DNA from: Granulicella sibirica
GTDB taxonomy: Bacteria > Acidobacteriota > Terriglobia > Terriglobales > Acidobacteriaceae
Direction of reading: 5' to 3'
DNA length: 64,000 nucleotides
NCBI RefSeq assembly: GCF_004115155.1
Contig: NZ_RDSM01000005.1
Span: 140,945-204,944 of the forward strand
In this document: piece by piece, positions 25,613 through 35,725 of the stretch
How positions within the stretch are numbered: the stretch's first letter is position 1
Layout of the letters: each line of letters opens with the position of its first letter
The notes under the pieces: generated by a model
Told to the model about the DNA's origin: nothing
The model's database searches: none
What the model saw: only the letters and a program-made list of their open reading frames with translations
Translations under genes and position numbers: made by a program

Positions 25613-27397
25613 TTAGGCGGGCTTTCGCGGGCTGCCGGGAACCGTCGCGATGATGCCCTGGCCTTCGCGGATGGTGAGAATCTGATTGGCCTTGATGTGG
25701 GTGAACTTTTCTGATTTGCCGGTGGTGGGCCAGATGATTTCGATCGTATCGGCGAAGCCCGCCTGGCCGAGTCCAAAGTGAAGGCGGAGGTCGGACTGCG
25801 ACATGACGCTGGTGCCGCTGTGGACCTCATCCATCTGCGTGTGTTTGCCGGTCGTCACGCGGGCGCGGGCGCCAATCGCTGTGCGGTTGCAATGGGTGCC
25901 GATCAGTTTGAGCTTGATCCAGTTGCCGGACGCGACGCCGGTGTTTCGTAAGAGAGATGGCACGTCGTTCATGTTAAGGATGAGAGCGTCCATGCCGCCG
26001 TCGTTGTCGTAGTCGCCGAACGCCGCGCCGCGGCTCGAGAAACGCTGGGCGATGCCCGGACCCATCTGGGCGGACACATCCTTGAAGCGTCCGTTTCCCA
26101 GGTTGCGGTAAACAAGGCGGGGGTTCTTGAAGGTTTGATTGAAGTGGTAGCTGTCTATCTCCGGATAGACATGCCCGTTGACCTGCATGATGTCCTGCCA
26201 GCCGTCATTGTCGATATCGAGAAAGCCGCAGCCCCACGCGACGAACTGGTCGTTGACGCTGGTCCCGGCGTCTGTAGTGAGGTCCGTGAATGAGGCTTTC
26301 CCGTCGTTGTGGTAAAGGTTGCTGGTGTCGTCGGCGAAGTTGGTCTTGAAGATGTCGAAGTTGCCGTCGCAGTCGTAGTCGCCGACGGCAACTCCCATGC
26401 CTGCCTGTTCGCGACCGCCCTCAGAGTAGGCGCAGCCCGCTGCGACGGCGATGTCGGTGAAGGTGCCATCGTGGTTGTTCCTGAAAAGGATACTTGGCTG
26501 TGAGTCGACAGCGATGTAGATATCGGGCCAGCCGTCGTTGTCGAAGTCATAGCTGACGGCGGTGATGGAGTAGCGCGGACCCGGCTTGAGAATCCCGGAC
26601 TTCTCCGAGACATCGGTAAAGGTTCCGTCCCCGTTGTTGCGATAGAGGAGGTTCGTGTCGGCGGGCAGGCCGCGCGGGCCGCACAGGATGGGAACACCCT
26701 TCCACTGGCAGAAGTGGGTGTCGGCGGCGGGGGGGATCTCGCTGGGGTCGAGTTTGAGGTAGTTGCAGACGAAGAGGTCGAGGTGGCCGTCGCGGTTGTA
26801 GTCGAGGAACGTGCAGCCAGCTCCCCAGCGGACGCGGTCCTGAAGAAGACCGGCTTGTTTGGTCACGTCGGTGAACGTGCCGTCTCCGTGATTGCGCATG
26901 AGGCGGTTCTGACCCCAGAAGCAGCAGAACAGGTCGTCGAGGCCATCGTTGTTGTAGTCGCCGACACAGACGCCGGTCTGCCAGCCGGTGATTCCGAGGC
27001 CGGATCCTTCCGTGATGTCGGTGAAGGTGCCATCGCGGTTGTTCTTGTAAAGGTGGGCGGTGGGGGCTTTGCCGGTTGGCCACTCGGTGCCGAGGCGGTT
27101 GCCGTTTGTGAGATAGATATCGAGCCAGCCGTCATGGTCGAAATCGTAGAAAGCAAGGCCGCTGCCCTTGGCTTCGATGATGGATCGCTTGTGATCAATG
27201 CCCCCCCAGACGTTAGGGATGGTGAGGCCTGCCTGCCTGGCTACGTCGACAAACTGGACTGGGGGTGTGGGGGCTTTGATGGTCTGGAGGAGGGCTGGGT
27301 CGGTCCAGCGGTGGAGCGGAGTGGCCAGGGCTTCGGTAAGCGTGTTCCCGAGGAGGAGGAGGGATGAACCAAGGAAGTGGCGGCGGGGGAGCAGCAT
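25613..27397 (-). CDS. CRTAC1-family FG-GAP/UnbV protein
   Basis: 594 residues. The N-terminus MLLPRRHFLGSSLLLLG contains a twin-arginine-like signal (RRHFLG). Residues about 50-480 are a run of FG-GAP/VCBS repeats forming a beta-propeller, many with calcium-binding-type loops (GDYNNDGLDD, DYNRDGHLD, GDYDCDGNFD). The C-terminal ASPIC/UnbV domain (about 490-580: GNWIKLKLIGTHCNRTAIGA, HFGLG, IEIIWPTTG) completes the CRTAC1 architecture. These proteins are exported and probably bind surface or extracellular ligands; their biochemical role is not established. It has a larger relative 290 bases upstream on the same strand. Confidence 0.88.
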   Translation of the reverse strand: MLLPRRHFLGSSLLLLGNTLTEALATPLHRWTDPALLQTIKAPTPPVQFVDVARQAGLTIPNVWGGIDHKRSIIEAKGSGLAFYDFDHDGWLDIYLTNGNRLGTEWPTGKAPTAHLYKNNRDGTFTDITEGSGLGITGWQTGVCVGDYNNDGLDDLFCCFWGQNRLMRNHGDGTFTDVTKQAGLLQDRVRWGAGCTFLDYNRDGHLDLFVCNYLKLDPSEIPPAADTHFCQWKGVPILCGPRGLPADTNLLYRNNGDGTFTDVSEKSGILKPGPRYSITAVSYDFDNDGWPDIYIAVDSQPSILFRNNHDGTFTDIAVAAGCAYSEGGREQAGMGVAVGDYDCDGNFDIFKTNFADDTSNLYHNDGKASFTDLTTDAGTSVNDQFVAWGCGFLDIDNDGWQDIMQVNGHVYPEIDSYHFNQTFKNPRLVYRNLGNGRFKDVSAQMGPGIAQRFSSRGAAFGDYDNDGGMDALILNMNDVPSLLRNTGVASGNWIKLKLIGTHCNRTAIGARARVTTGKHTQMDEVHSGTSVMSQSDLRLHFGLGQAGFADTIEIIWPTTGKSEKFTHIKANQILTIREGQGIIATVPGSPRKPA

Positions 27398-27683
27398 ACG
27401 GGGCGATTATACGGCGGCGGCTGGCGGCTCCCGGACTGGTGCCTGTCGGTGACTACCGGTATCGAAGCCAAAACAGACCACTTCCGGATACCACACCGCT
27501 GTCCAGCTCTTCCATACTTCGCCCCACGTTCTGCACCACAAAAACCTTCTGGTGAAACATTGGGAAATTTCCATCGTCAACCCGTAACCCCTTTAGAACA
27601 CGACGATTGCAGCAAGAAACATAATAGGTTACATTTCACACCAATTTTAAGGAAGATATTCCACCACAGGTCAGACCAATGAA

Positions 27684-30600
27684 TCACTCGTCAAGGGTTT
27701 GCAGCGCCTTTTTGGCAGCTGAGCTCTGGGGGTTCAGTCGGAGCAGATCCTGAATGACTTTGCGGGCTCTCGGCTTGTCGCCCTGGGTCAGGTAAAGGCT
27801 GCCCAGATTGAGGTAGGTCCCTTCGTATGCGGGGCTCAGCCTCATGCACGTGAGGAACTGCTGCTCGCCCCTTGCGTTGTCGCCCTGGCGGACGTAGAGG
27901 ACGCCGAGGTTGTTGAGGGCTTCGGGGTAGTCGGGCCGTAGAGCGATCGCTTTCTGGAGGTACTCCTCGGCTGCGGGGAACAGGGACTGTTGGGCGAAGA
28001 GCATGCCAAGGCTGTAGTCGGTCTCCGGATCGTCGGGTTGGAGGGCAAGGGCGCGGGTGAGGTAGGTCTGAGCTTCCGGGAAGTTGCGCTCGTGGCGGTA
28101 GAGGTTTCCAAGGTTAAGCAGGGCGGTGGGGTAGTTCGGGCGGAGCGCAAGGGACTTATTGAAGTTTTCGTGGGCTTCCTGGGTCTGGCCCTCCTGGGCG
28201 GCCATCATACCGAGGTTGTTCCAGGCCTCGGGGTAGTCGGGCTTCAGTACAAGGGTTTGCTTCAGGTGTTGCCGGGCGCTTGGGAAGTCGTTGCGGCGGA
28301 GGCTGAGGGTGCCAAGGTTGTAATGGGCTTCGGCGTCGTTGGGGCGGTCGGCGATGACCTGCTGGAAGGAGGCGGCAGCCTGGTCCAGGTACCCGTGCTG
28401 AAACATGGCTACGCCGAAGGTGAAGTCGTTGCGGTGGAATGAGCCCTGATAGAGGGTGCCGGGAAAGGGAAGCGCAAGGGCTGTGCGTGCGGCGGTTGTT
28501 GTGGGAATCAGGCGGAGATCGGCGAGAAGGTCCTGCGGGTTGATTGGACCCTGGTAGATCCGGACGATCATGCTGTGGACATCCAGTAGAAAGGAGGTGG
28601 GAAGGGGCAGGTTGGTGCGGCGGTCGAAGAGGTAACGGAAGACGATGTTGTAGATGCCGCCGACCTCAGCCGTTGCCTTGAGCATGTGAAAGCGCATGTG
28701 CTGCTCTGGGGCAGGGTCGCCGAGGTTGAGGGCGAGGACGGTGAGCGTAGCTGGCGGGATGGTGTCGAGGGTGCGAAGCTCGGTTTGCCAGGTTGGATTG
28801 GCGGTGGACCAGAGGTGGAGCAGAACGGGACGACCGGCGAAGGTATCGAGGGAGGTCTGAATGCCTTGCTGGTTGGGCAGCGTGAATGCAGGTGCTTTGA
28901 GGGGATCGAGAAGCCAGGTTGCGATCGTGGTTGGGATCGTCTGACCCTCGACTGGCTGGCTCGGATGGGTGTAGGTCTCCGCGGTCGGGGCGAATGGAGT
29001 GACCCTGGGTGAGGGATCGGCTTCGACGATCTGGATGCGGGTGTTACGAGGAAGATCGTGGAATTGCTGGCTCTCGCCGCTGGGCCAGCGGATGTTCGCA
29101 TGGATGGGTTCGGTGCCGTTGCCCAGACCGAAGAACAGTTCCTTCGTGTGCTGGGAGAGGAAGCCGGAGCCAGCCTGGAGGGAGCGGGTCTGCACGAGGT
29201 CTCCGCAGTGGAGGGTGATCACGGTACCGATGGCGTCGCGGTTGGAGTGGGTGCCACGAAGGCGGAAGGCGATGGCGTCGCCGAGGTGCTCCATATTGTT
29301 GTGAAGGATGCGGATCTGGGGTCCGTTGCGGTTCTTGAGGATGATTTCGAGGCGGCCATCGCCGTCGAGGTCGGAGAGGGCGAAGGAGCGGCCGTCTTCG
29401 AGGAAGTCCAGGCCGAGGGGGCCTGAGACTTCGGTGAAGGTGCCGTCGCCGTTGTTGGCGAGTGCTACGTTGCGTTCGTGACCGCTCCAGGAGCTGTCGG
29501 TGCGGATGAGTTCGTTCAGGGCATTCCAGCCGCGCTCGTAGGCGAGGGAAGGGCTGGCATCATCGGGAGATCTCCCTACCACCTGCCGCCAGAAGAAACT
29601 GTCGAGATCGCTGGTCGGAGCGGATGGTGTTTGGGGAGCGGTGATGTAGCCGTTGGTCACGTAGAGGTCGGCGTGACCGTCGCGGTCGAAGTCGAAAAAG
29701 TCCGATCCCCAGGCCCAGCGGCCCATCTCGACGCCAGCCTCTTCGCTGACGTTCGTGAAAGCGCCGTCAGGTTCGCTGCGATAGAGAGCATTCCCGCGCG
29801 CGTGTCGCTGGTAGAGTTCGCGGACGGCAGGCGTTGAGGAGGAGTGAAAGGGTTGCAGTTGGGAGACGCGCTGCCCTGCGGCGGACCACATGTTCGCCGC
29901 GTAGATCCCGGGACGGCCCGTGTTGGCGTAGTCGGCCCACGCGGCACTCATGCCCGCACCAACATCCTGCACATGGGCGGCGGCCGATACCGCCTCGAAG
30001 GTGCCGTTCCCCTTGTTGCGGTAGAGGTTGTTGCGACCGAAATCGTTCACGACATACAGGTCGGGAGAGTTGCCCGCATTTTCCTGCCAGGCACAGGCAA
30101 AGCTGTACCGATCGTTCTCCCGGTTCAGGCCCGCGGCTTCGGTGCGGTCCGTGAAGGTCCCGTCGCCCTCGTTATGCATGAGGAAATTAGGTGGACCATT
30201 GCGAGCGTCGAAGTAAGGAGTTGGATAGTGGTACTGGTCAAGCCCCAGGTAGTAGCTGTAAAGGCAGAAATAGATATCGAGGCGGCCGTCGCGGTCGTAG
30301 TCAGAGACGGCAGCATGGGTAAAGGTACCCTGGGGAGGGTGCAGGAAGCGGAAGGCGTCCGGCTTGAGCCTGAAGGTTTCGTCACCCTGGTTGAGGAAGA
30401 GCAGAGGACCGCTGCCGCAGACTACGAGCAGATCCTGAAGGCCGATATTGCGGAAGTCGGCGAAGAGGGCACAGGCCGTATTGTCGAGCACGCCGACCCC
30501 GGCCTTTTCCGTCACGTCCTCAAACGTGCCGTCGCCACGGTTCCGGTACAGACGATTCGGCAGTCCGGCTGGCTGTGAGACGTACAGGTCATCGAAGCCA

Positions 30601-31496
30601 TCGTTGTTGTAGTCGCCCACTGCGACCCCGTTGTTTCCATACACGTCGATCCCGCTGGCTCCGTCCAGGACGGTGCGCCAGTAGTCCGAGCCGTTACGAA
30701 GCTGCTGCCCATAGGAAGCGTTTGCTCCAAGCGCATTGTGCGAGACGTCCACGAACCCCCCGCCGCGAACGAGGGCTGCCGACTCTGTGGAAGCTTCGAG
30801 GCGCGTGGTGATCCATTTCGTTTCAGAGGCCGCAGTCTTTTGGTCAGACCAGATCACACGCCAGGATCCAACGCGTTGTTCACGGCTACGGTCCTCTTTC
30901 TCTATGGTCAGGTTGTAGCGGATGGATGTTAGGAGCATGCGGGGATCACCGACGTGCTCTTCCAGTGAGGTGAGCTGAAACTCAACCTGCTGCAAATGGG
31001 TGCCCACCCCAATCCACTCACGGAGCGACGTTGCCAGTACATGCGCGCCCATTGTCTGCACGGGACCGAAAGAGCGCTTGAAGCAGGCTACGCCGTGTTT
31101 GTCACGAAGCTTTGTCTGGTTGACGAACGTAAGAGGCGATGCTTCAAGGCGGGGTGCAAAGTCCTTAACGATTGCCTGGAGGTCACCCGCTTGCATGCTT
31201 CGTCCCCAGACCGCGAGGATGGCTTCGATTTGAGCGGCGTATTCCTCGGTTGGGTATGCATCAGAACCGGGCCTGACAAGGCGCAGGACATCTTCGAGTG
31301 GAGACCGAACAGGATACTGGGGAAGATAACGCACATCGCTGAACGGCTGCGGGCCACCCTGATAAGAATCCATGTGCGGGGCACGTCCAGCCAAAGCCGA
31401 GAAGGCGGCAGGGCGTAACAGCAAAGGAGCCAAACCAAGCTGCTTGATGAGCGATCTGCGGTTCAGCCTGTAGATAGCGTCGTTTGTTCCTGCCAT
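27684..31496 (-). CDS. Large CRTAC1-type protein fused to redoxin-like and TPR domains
   Basis: 1270 residues. A twin-arginine-like start (NRRSLIKQLG) suggests Tat export. A SnoaL-like alpha/beta region (about 85-230) is followed by FG-GAP repeats (about 240-720: GDYNNDGFDDLYV, SDYDRDGRLDIYF), ASPIC/UnbV (about 735-818) and a thioredoxin/redoxin-like domain (about 865-1000: APAFTLPNQQG, RPVLLHLW). The site where CxxC should be reads STANPT, so it has no redox cysteines. At least seven TPRs (about 1030-1265) follow. The fold order is unusual even for Acidobacteria. It may be a scaffold in which the redoxin fold is structural. It is divergent from the TonB receptor gene at 31802, across 300 bases that hold a tandem repeat. 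Confidence 0.85.
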   Translation of the reverse strand: MAGTNDAIYRLNRRSLIKQLGLAPLLLRPAAFSALAGRAPHMDSYQGGPQPFSDVRYLPQYPVRSPLEDVLRLVRPGSDAYPTEEYAAQIEAILAVWGRSMQAGDLQAIVKDFAPRLEASPLTFVNQTKLRDKHGVACFKRSFGPVQTMGAHVLATSLREWIGVGTHLQQVEFQLTSLEEHVGDPRMLLTSIRYNLTIEKEDRSREQRVGSWRVIWSDQKTAASETKWITTRLEASTESAALVRGGGFVDVSHNALGANASYGQQLRNGSDYWRTVLDGASGIDVYGNNGVAVGDYNNDGFDDLYVSQPAGLPNRLYRNRGDGTFEDVTEKAGVGVLDNTACALFADFRNIGLQDLLVVCGSGPLLFLNQGDETFRLKPDAFRFLHPPQGTFTHAAVSDYDRDGRLDIYFCLYSYYLGLDQYHYPTPYFDARNGPPNFLMHNEGDGTFTDRTEAAGLNRENDRYSFACAWQENAGNSPDLYVVNDFGRNNLYRNKGNGTFEAVSAAAHVQDVGAGMSAAWADYANTGRPGIYAANMWSAAGQRVSQLQPFHSSSTPAVRELYQRHARGNALYRSEPDGAFTNVSEEAGVEMGRWAWGSDFFDFDRDGHADLYVTNGYITAPQTPSAPTSDLDSFFWRQVVGRSPDDASPSLAYERGWNALNELIRTDSSWSGHERNVALANNGDGTFTEVSGPLGLDFLEDGRSFALSDLDGDGRLEIILKNRNGPQIRILHNNMEHLGDAIAFRLRGTHSNRDAIGTVITLHCGDLVQTRSLQAGSGFLSQHTKELFFGLGNGTEPIHANIRWPSGESQQFHDLPRNTRIQIVEADPSPRVTPFAPTAETYTHPSQPVEGQTIPTTIATWLLDPLKAPAFTLPNQQGIQTSLDTFAGRPVLLHLWSTANPTWQTELRTLDTIPPATLTVLALNLGDPAPEQHMRFHMLKATAEVGGIYNIVFRYLFDRRTNLPLPTSFLLDVHSMIVRIYQGPINPQDLLADLRLIPTTTAARTALALPFPGTLYQGSFHRNDFTFGVAMFQHGYLDQAAASFQQVIADRPNDAEAHYNLGTLSLRRNDFPSARQHLKQTLVLKPDYPEAWNNLGMMAAQEGQTQEAHENFNKSLALRPNYPTALLNLGNLYRHERNFPEAQTYLTRALALQPDDPETDYSLGMLFAQQSLFPAAEEYLQKAIALRPDYPEALNNLGVLYVRQGDNARGEQQFLTCMRLSPAYEGTYLNLGSLYLTQGDKPRARKVIQDLLRLNPQSSAAKKALQTLDE

Positions 31497-31620
31497 GCTC
31501 TAACCTGACCCGACGATCTAGCCCTTTCGGTCCAGCCACCCACTATAAACAAAGGGCATTAGCCCTGCGACGATGCCACCGAAGCGCCAAGTTGGGTGTG
31601 CGGGATATTTTCCGAGCTAA

Positions 31621-31674
31621 ATACTTCATTTGACAATACTTCATTTGACAGAAAGCGGTCCTCGGTCCTACGCT
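31621..31674 (+). promoter_or_regulatory. Probable promoter with duplicated -35 region
   Basis: The 15-mer atacttcatttgaca occurs twice in tandem (31621-31635, 31636-31650), each ending in TTGACA. From the second, an 18-base spacer leads to TACGCT (31669-31674), a fair -10. It precedes the TonB receptor gene by 128 bases. The repeat could be a regulator site or an alternative -35 element. Confidence 0.55.
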
Positions 31675-31801
31675 AGGTTGCGCAAAAAGAGAAGAAGTTA
31701 TCGGTAACCGAATGGATCGGTTTCTAGCCCCCGTTTCAAGACCGGATCGGGGCACCAGGATACCGGCGGCAGCACGGATGATTCACTTCGTGGAGGCAGG
31801 G

Positions 31802-34800
31802 ATGGCTATGATGCGAGCGAAGTTCAGGTGTTCAGGATGGGCAGCGTTGCTGCTTGTCACGGCAGTGTTTTTCAGCTTTTTCACGCCATCGGCCATTCAC
31901 GCGCAGGTTGACCAGGGTTCCATTACGGGCGTCGTCCAGGATTCCACGGGTGCGGTTGTGCCTGGAGCGGCCGTGACGCTGAGAAACACCGATCAGGGGA
32001 TTACGGTAGAGACCAAATCAACGTCGACCGGAGACTATACGTTTTCTCCAGTACGTATCGGTAACTACACTGTGACCGTAGCGGCTCCTGGGTTTTCAAC
32101 GACAACGCAGCAGGCCTTGACGGTTGCCGTGGGTCAACAGTTACAAGTAAATGTCACACTACAGGTAGGCGCGACCGGAACGGAAGTGACGGTCTCGACT
32201 GCTCCGCCGCAATTACAGACCGATGAGTCTTCGGTTGGGCAGGTGATCGACGAGCATACTACCGAGTCGCTTCCCCTGAATGGTCGCAACTTTACCTTTC
32301 TGGCGCAGTTGAGCGCCGGCGTCAACGTTTCGCAGAATGACACGCGTGGAAACGCTGCTTCCGGTGCGTTTACCGCGAACGGGCTGCAGTCAGCGCAAAA
32401 CAACTATCTGCTGGACGGCATCGACAATAACTCCAATGCGGCGGACTTTCTCAATGGAACCAACTACGTGATTCTGCCGCCAGTCGATGCGATCTCGGAG
32501 TTCAAGGTGCAGACCGCGGACTTCAGTGCGGAACTTGGCCGATCAGCCGGCGCGGTGCTGAACGCCACCATCAAGAGCGGGACGAACCAGTTCCACGGCG
32601 CGGTGTGGGAGTTCTTTCGCAACGACAAGCTGGATGCTGCGGACTGGTTCGAGAATAACAACGGGACAAAGAAGGGAAAGCTGCGGCAAAACCAATTTGG
32701 CGCATCGATAGGCGGCCCGATTCTCAAGAACAAGCTATTTTTCTTCGGAGACTATGAGGGGTTGCGGCGTGTTCAGGGAACTGTGTTGACCGGCACGGTG
32801 CCTACGCTTTCCGAGCGTAACAGTGGATTTACCAACCTTGGGGACCTCATCACAGGGCAGTCGGGTGCTCCGCGGACCGATACTCTCGGTCGGACCGTTC
32901 CGTTTGGGACCATCCTTGATCCGGCGACGACGCGAGCCACCACGGCCGGTGCGCTTGATCAGGCCTCCGGGAGAGCGGCGACTCAGACAGGGTTTGTTCG
33001 CGATCCGATCAACACGAATTGCGCTGCGAGCAGCAACAGTTTCGTGGGCTGCACGCTCAACCAGCTTCCCACCAGCCGCATCGACCCGAATGCAGTCAAA
33101 CTGCTGAGCCTATACCCCACACCCACGACAGGTAACTTTACCTCCAACTACACCAACAGCCCAGCGCTGTACGAGCATCGCAATGCGTTCGATACGCGCA
33201 TTGACTACAACGTCAATTCGGCGAACCAGATCTTCGGGCGTGTCAGCTTCGTGGACGATCCGAACTTTATCCCCAGTATCTTTGGTGGTGTCGCGGACGG
33301 TGGCGGGTTCCAGCAGGGAATCCAGACGGCTCGCTCCGAACAGGGAGTTGTTGCCTATACCCACGTCTTTAGTGGCAGTATGGTCAACGTGGCTCGCGTC
33401 GGGGCGAACCACCTGCACACGACACGTACAGGCACCCTCGGCAGCACTTCGGGCATCCCGGCGCAGTATGGCATTCAGGGTGTACCGCAAGGCAATTCGA
33501 ACGGCGGTCTGCCCGCCATCATTATCTCGGGCCTCAACAATATCGGAAGCAGCGACTATCTGCCCTCCGATGAGATCAGCCAGACGTATCAGTTTGTCAA
33601 CGATTTCAGCAAGGTGATCGGCCGCAACAGCATCAAGGCTGGATTTGAGTATCAAGACGTGCACTTCAATACACTGCAGCCACCTTTCGGACGTGGAGAG
33701 ATATCGTTCTCCGGTAACTACGCCGGGCTCCCGGGCACGACAGGCGATCAGACTGGTCGCGCACAGTTACTGCTGACCCCAACGGCTGCAACGGTGCCCG
33801 GAGGGATCGGCTTCGTCGGCGGCTCGAACCAGGTGCAAGCATCCAGCATTGCCAAGACGTACGACAAGCGTTCCTATTACGCCGGGTACCTCCAGGATGA
33901 CATCAAGTTCACTCCAAAGCTGACGGTGAACATAGGCATGCGTTATGACTTCTTCGGGCCGATCAGCGAGACCAATGGCGCACAGGCAAACTTTATCCAG
34001 TACGGTGGCCCGCTGAATGCGCCAACGTTCCTTATCCCTGCTTCGGGCAAGACGCCTCGTGCTCTTAGCTCCACTGCGAACAACCCAAGCCTGAACGGGA
34101 ATGGCTTCCTGGATCTCCTTGCGAAGGATGGGATCACCCTGCTCTCGACAGATGCGTACGGTCAGGGCGTCGGCAAGGTGTCGAAGAACAACTTCGCTCC
34201 TCGCTTTGGCTTTTCGTACGCTCCGAACAGCCGCCTGGCACTCCGGGCCGGCATCGGGTACTTCTTCAACTCGTTCGAGAATGCGGGATACGGACCAAAT
34301 ATCGGGCGCAACTATCCGTTCTCCTACAGCTACACCTTTACGGGCACTACGGACAGCGCACCCTTCGCGACGGGCGTCAATCCCTACGGCACATGCGCCT
34401 CAGCCGGTCCGGGAGGGAGCGCGACGCTCGAAGTGGGTCTGACCTGCGCCGCCTTTACGCCGCTTGCCGTTCAGGGTACCGGAATCGGCCTGCAGGGTCT
34501 GCAGTTCAACTTCAAAACGCCGAATACGATCAGCTCGAACCTGAGTGTGCAGTACGGAATTACAAGAAATATGTCGGCCACGGTGGCGTATGTGTACACG
34601 CATGCGGCCAATCTGCAAGTGGGACCTGGGGATAATCGCCCCTCGCAAATTCTTCCTGCGAACCTTAGTCTCACGGGTAACAGGAACTTGCCGATAAGCG
34701 CGACCAATCCGAGCTATGTGCCGTTCCGCGACTTTGCCGTCGGAGGCAGTTACCAGGTGAATCAGGGTTCGAGCATCTACAACGGCCTGCAGACCAAGCT

Positions 34801-35650
34801 GGAGCAGCGGATGAGTAACGGAGCTTACTTCCTGCTGACCTACACCTGGTCGAAGACGCTGACGGATGCCAACGATCTGTTGAACGGTGGCAGCCTCGGA
34901 GGATACCGCGCACCGTATATCCCAGGTGGCGGTACCGCATTTGACTGGGGTCCCGCCGCGTTTGACATTCGCAACGTCCTCCACTTTAGCGGCGGGTATG
35001 AACTTCCGCTCGGCAAGGGGAAGAAGTTTCTGGCGAACTCCAGGCTGAAGAATGCCGTCTTTGGCGGATACAGCCTGAACTACCTCGTGACATTGCAGGG
35101 TGGCCAGCCAATTACCATCTCATGTCCAAGCGGTACCACCACGGGCACCGGCTGCATCTCGCTGCTTACTCCTGGACAGGATCAAAAGCGCGGCATCCAG
35201 TTGAGGACAGTTACCAGCGGGGCAACTTCCTCCATAAAGCCTTTCTTCTTCAACAACCCGGCAGCATTTCAACAGCCATGCCTGATAGGTGGCACCGCCG
35301 CAAACCCTGTGCCGATCGTCAATTCGCCGGCTGGCTGCGTTCCGCTCACCGGACTCGCCGCACTCGGCGGAAAGCCCGGAACTGCTCCCGGGCCCGGCTT
35401 CCACCGTCTGGACTTCTCACTCTTCAAAGACTTTGCCTTTACGGAGCGCTACCGTCTGCAGTTCCGCACGGAGTTCTTCAACATCCTCAACCACCCCAAC
35501 TTCAGTGCTCCGGGCTTCGGCGGCAACGGGGTCACGGCCATCGGGAACTCGCTCAACTTCAACAGCTCTACCTTTGGGCAGATCGGATCAACCCGCGATG
35601 CACCGTACGATCCGCGGCAGATCCAGTTCGCTCTGAAGTTGTACTACTAG
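31802..35650 (+). CDS. TonB-dependent receptor, Oar-like, with carboxypeptidase-regulatory domain
   Basis: About 1282 residues from the ATG at 31802, which has GGAGG five bases upstream. The longest frame (31712) adds a non-signal leader. A signal peptide of about 35 residues (GWAALLLVTAVFFSFFTPSA) is followed by a CarboxypepD_reg domain (GSITGVVQDSTGAVVPGAAV), a plug with SLPLNGRNFTFLAQLSAGV, and a barrel ending FALKLYY. SGTNQFHGAVWEFFRN is the conserved post-plug block of Oar-type receptors. It probably imports a large organic substrate across the outer membrane. It heads a three-gene unit with the Tat-exported phosphatase-superfamily protein and an unknown protein, which may process or sense that substrate. 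Confidence 0.92.
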   Translation: MAMMRAKFRCSGWAALLLVTAVFFSFFTPSAIHAQVDQGSITGVVQDSTGAVVPGAAVTLRNTDQGITVETKSTSTGDYTFSPVRIGNYTVTVAAPGFSTTTQQALTVAVGQQLQVNVTLQVGATGTEVTVSTAPPQLQTDESSVGQVIDEHTTESLPLNGRNFTFLAQLSAGVNVSQNDTRGNAASGAFTANGLQSAQNNYLLDGIDNNSNAADFLNGTNYVILPPVDAISEFKVQTADFSAELGRSAGAVLNATIKSGTNQFHGAVWEFFRNDKLDAADWFENNNGTKKGKLRQNQFGASIGGPILKNKLFFFGDYEGLRRVQGTVLTGTVPTLSERNSGFTNLGDLITGQSGAPRTDTLGRTVPFGTILDPATTRATTAGALDQASGRAATQTGFVRDPINTNCAASSNSFVGCTLNQLPTSRIDPNAVKLLSLYPTPTTGNFTSNYTNSPALYEHRNAFDTRIDYNVNSANQIFGRVSFVDDPNFIPSIFGGVADGGGFQQGIQTARSEQGVVAYTHVFSGSMVNVARVGANHLHTTRTGTLGSTSGIPAQYGIQGVPQGNSNGGLPAIIISGLNNIGSSDYLPSDEISQTYQFVNDFSKVIGRNSIKAGFEYQDVHFNTLQPPFGRGEISFSGNYAGLPGTTGDQTGRAQLLLTPTAATVPGGIGFVGGSNQVQASSIAKTYDKRSYYAGYLQDDIKFTPKLTVNIGMRYDFFGPISETNGAQANFIQYGGPLNAPTFLIPASGKTPRALSSTANNPSLNGNGFLDLLAKDGITLLSTDAYGQGVGKVSKNNFAPRFGFSYAPNSRLALRAGIGYFFNSFENAGYGPNIGRNYPFSYSYTFTGTTDSAPFATGVNPYGTCASAGPGGSATLEVGLTCAAFTPLAVQGTGIGLQGLQFNFKTPNTISSNLSVQYGITRNMSATVAYVYTHAANLQVGPGDNRPSQILPANLSLTGNRNLPISATNPSYVPFRDFAVGGSYQVNQGSSIYNGLQTKLEQRMSNGAYFLLTYTWSKTLTDANDLLNGGSLGGYRAPYIPGGGTAFDWGPAAFDIRNVLHFSGGYELPLGKGKKFLANSRLKNAVFGGYSLNYLVTLQGGQPITISCPSGTTTGTGCISLLTPGQDQKRGIQLRTVTSGATSSIKPFFFNNPAAFQQPCLIGGTAANPVPIVNSPAGCVPLTGLAALGGKPGTAPGPGFHRLDFSLFKDFAFTERYRLQFRTEFFNILNHPNFSAPGFGGNGVTAIGNSLNFNSSTFGQIGSTRDAPYDPRQIQFALKLYY

Positions 35651-35725
35651 AATCAACGAAGTGGAGGAACGTGGAAGCTCCCTTGCGGGGACGTCCGCTT
35701 TCTCGTTTTATAGAAGAGGCGGGCC

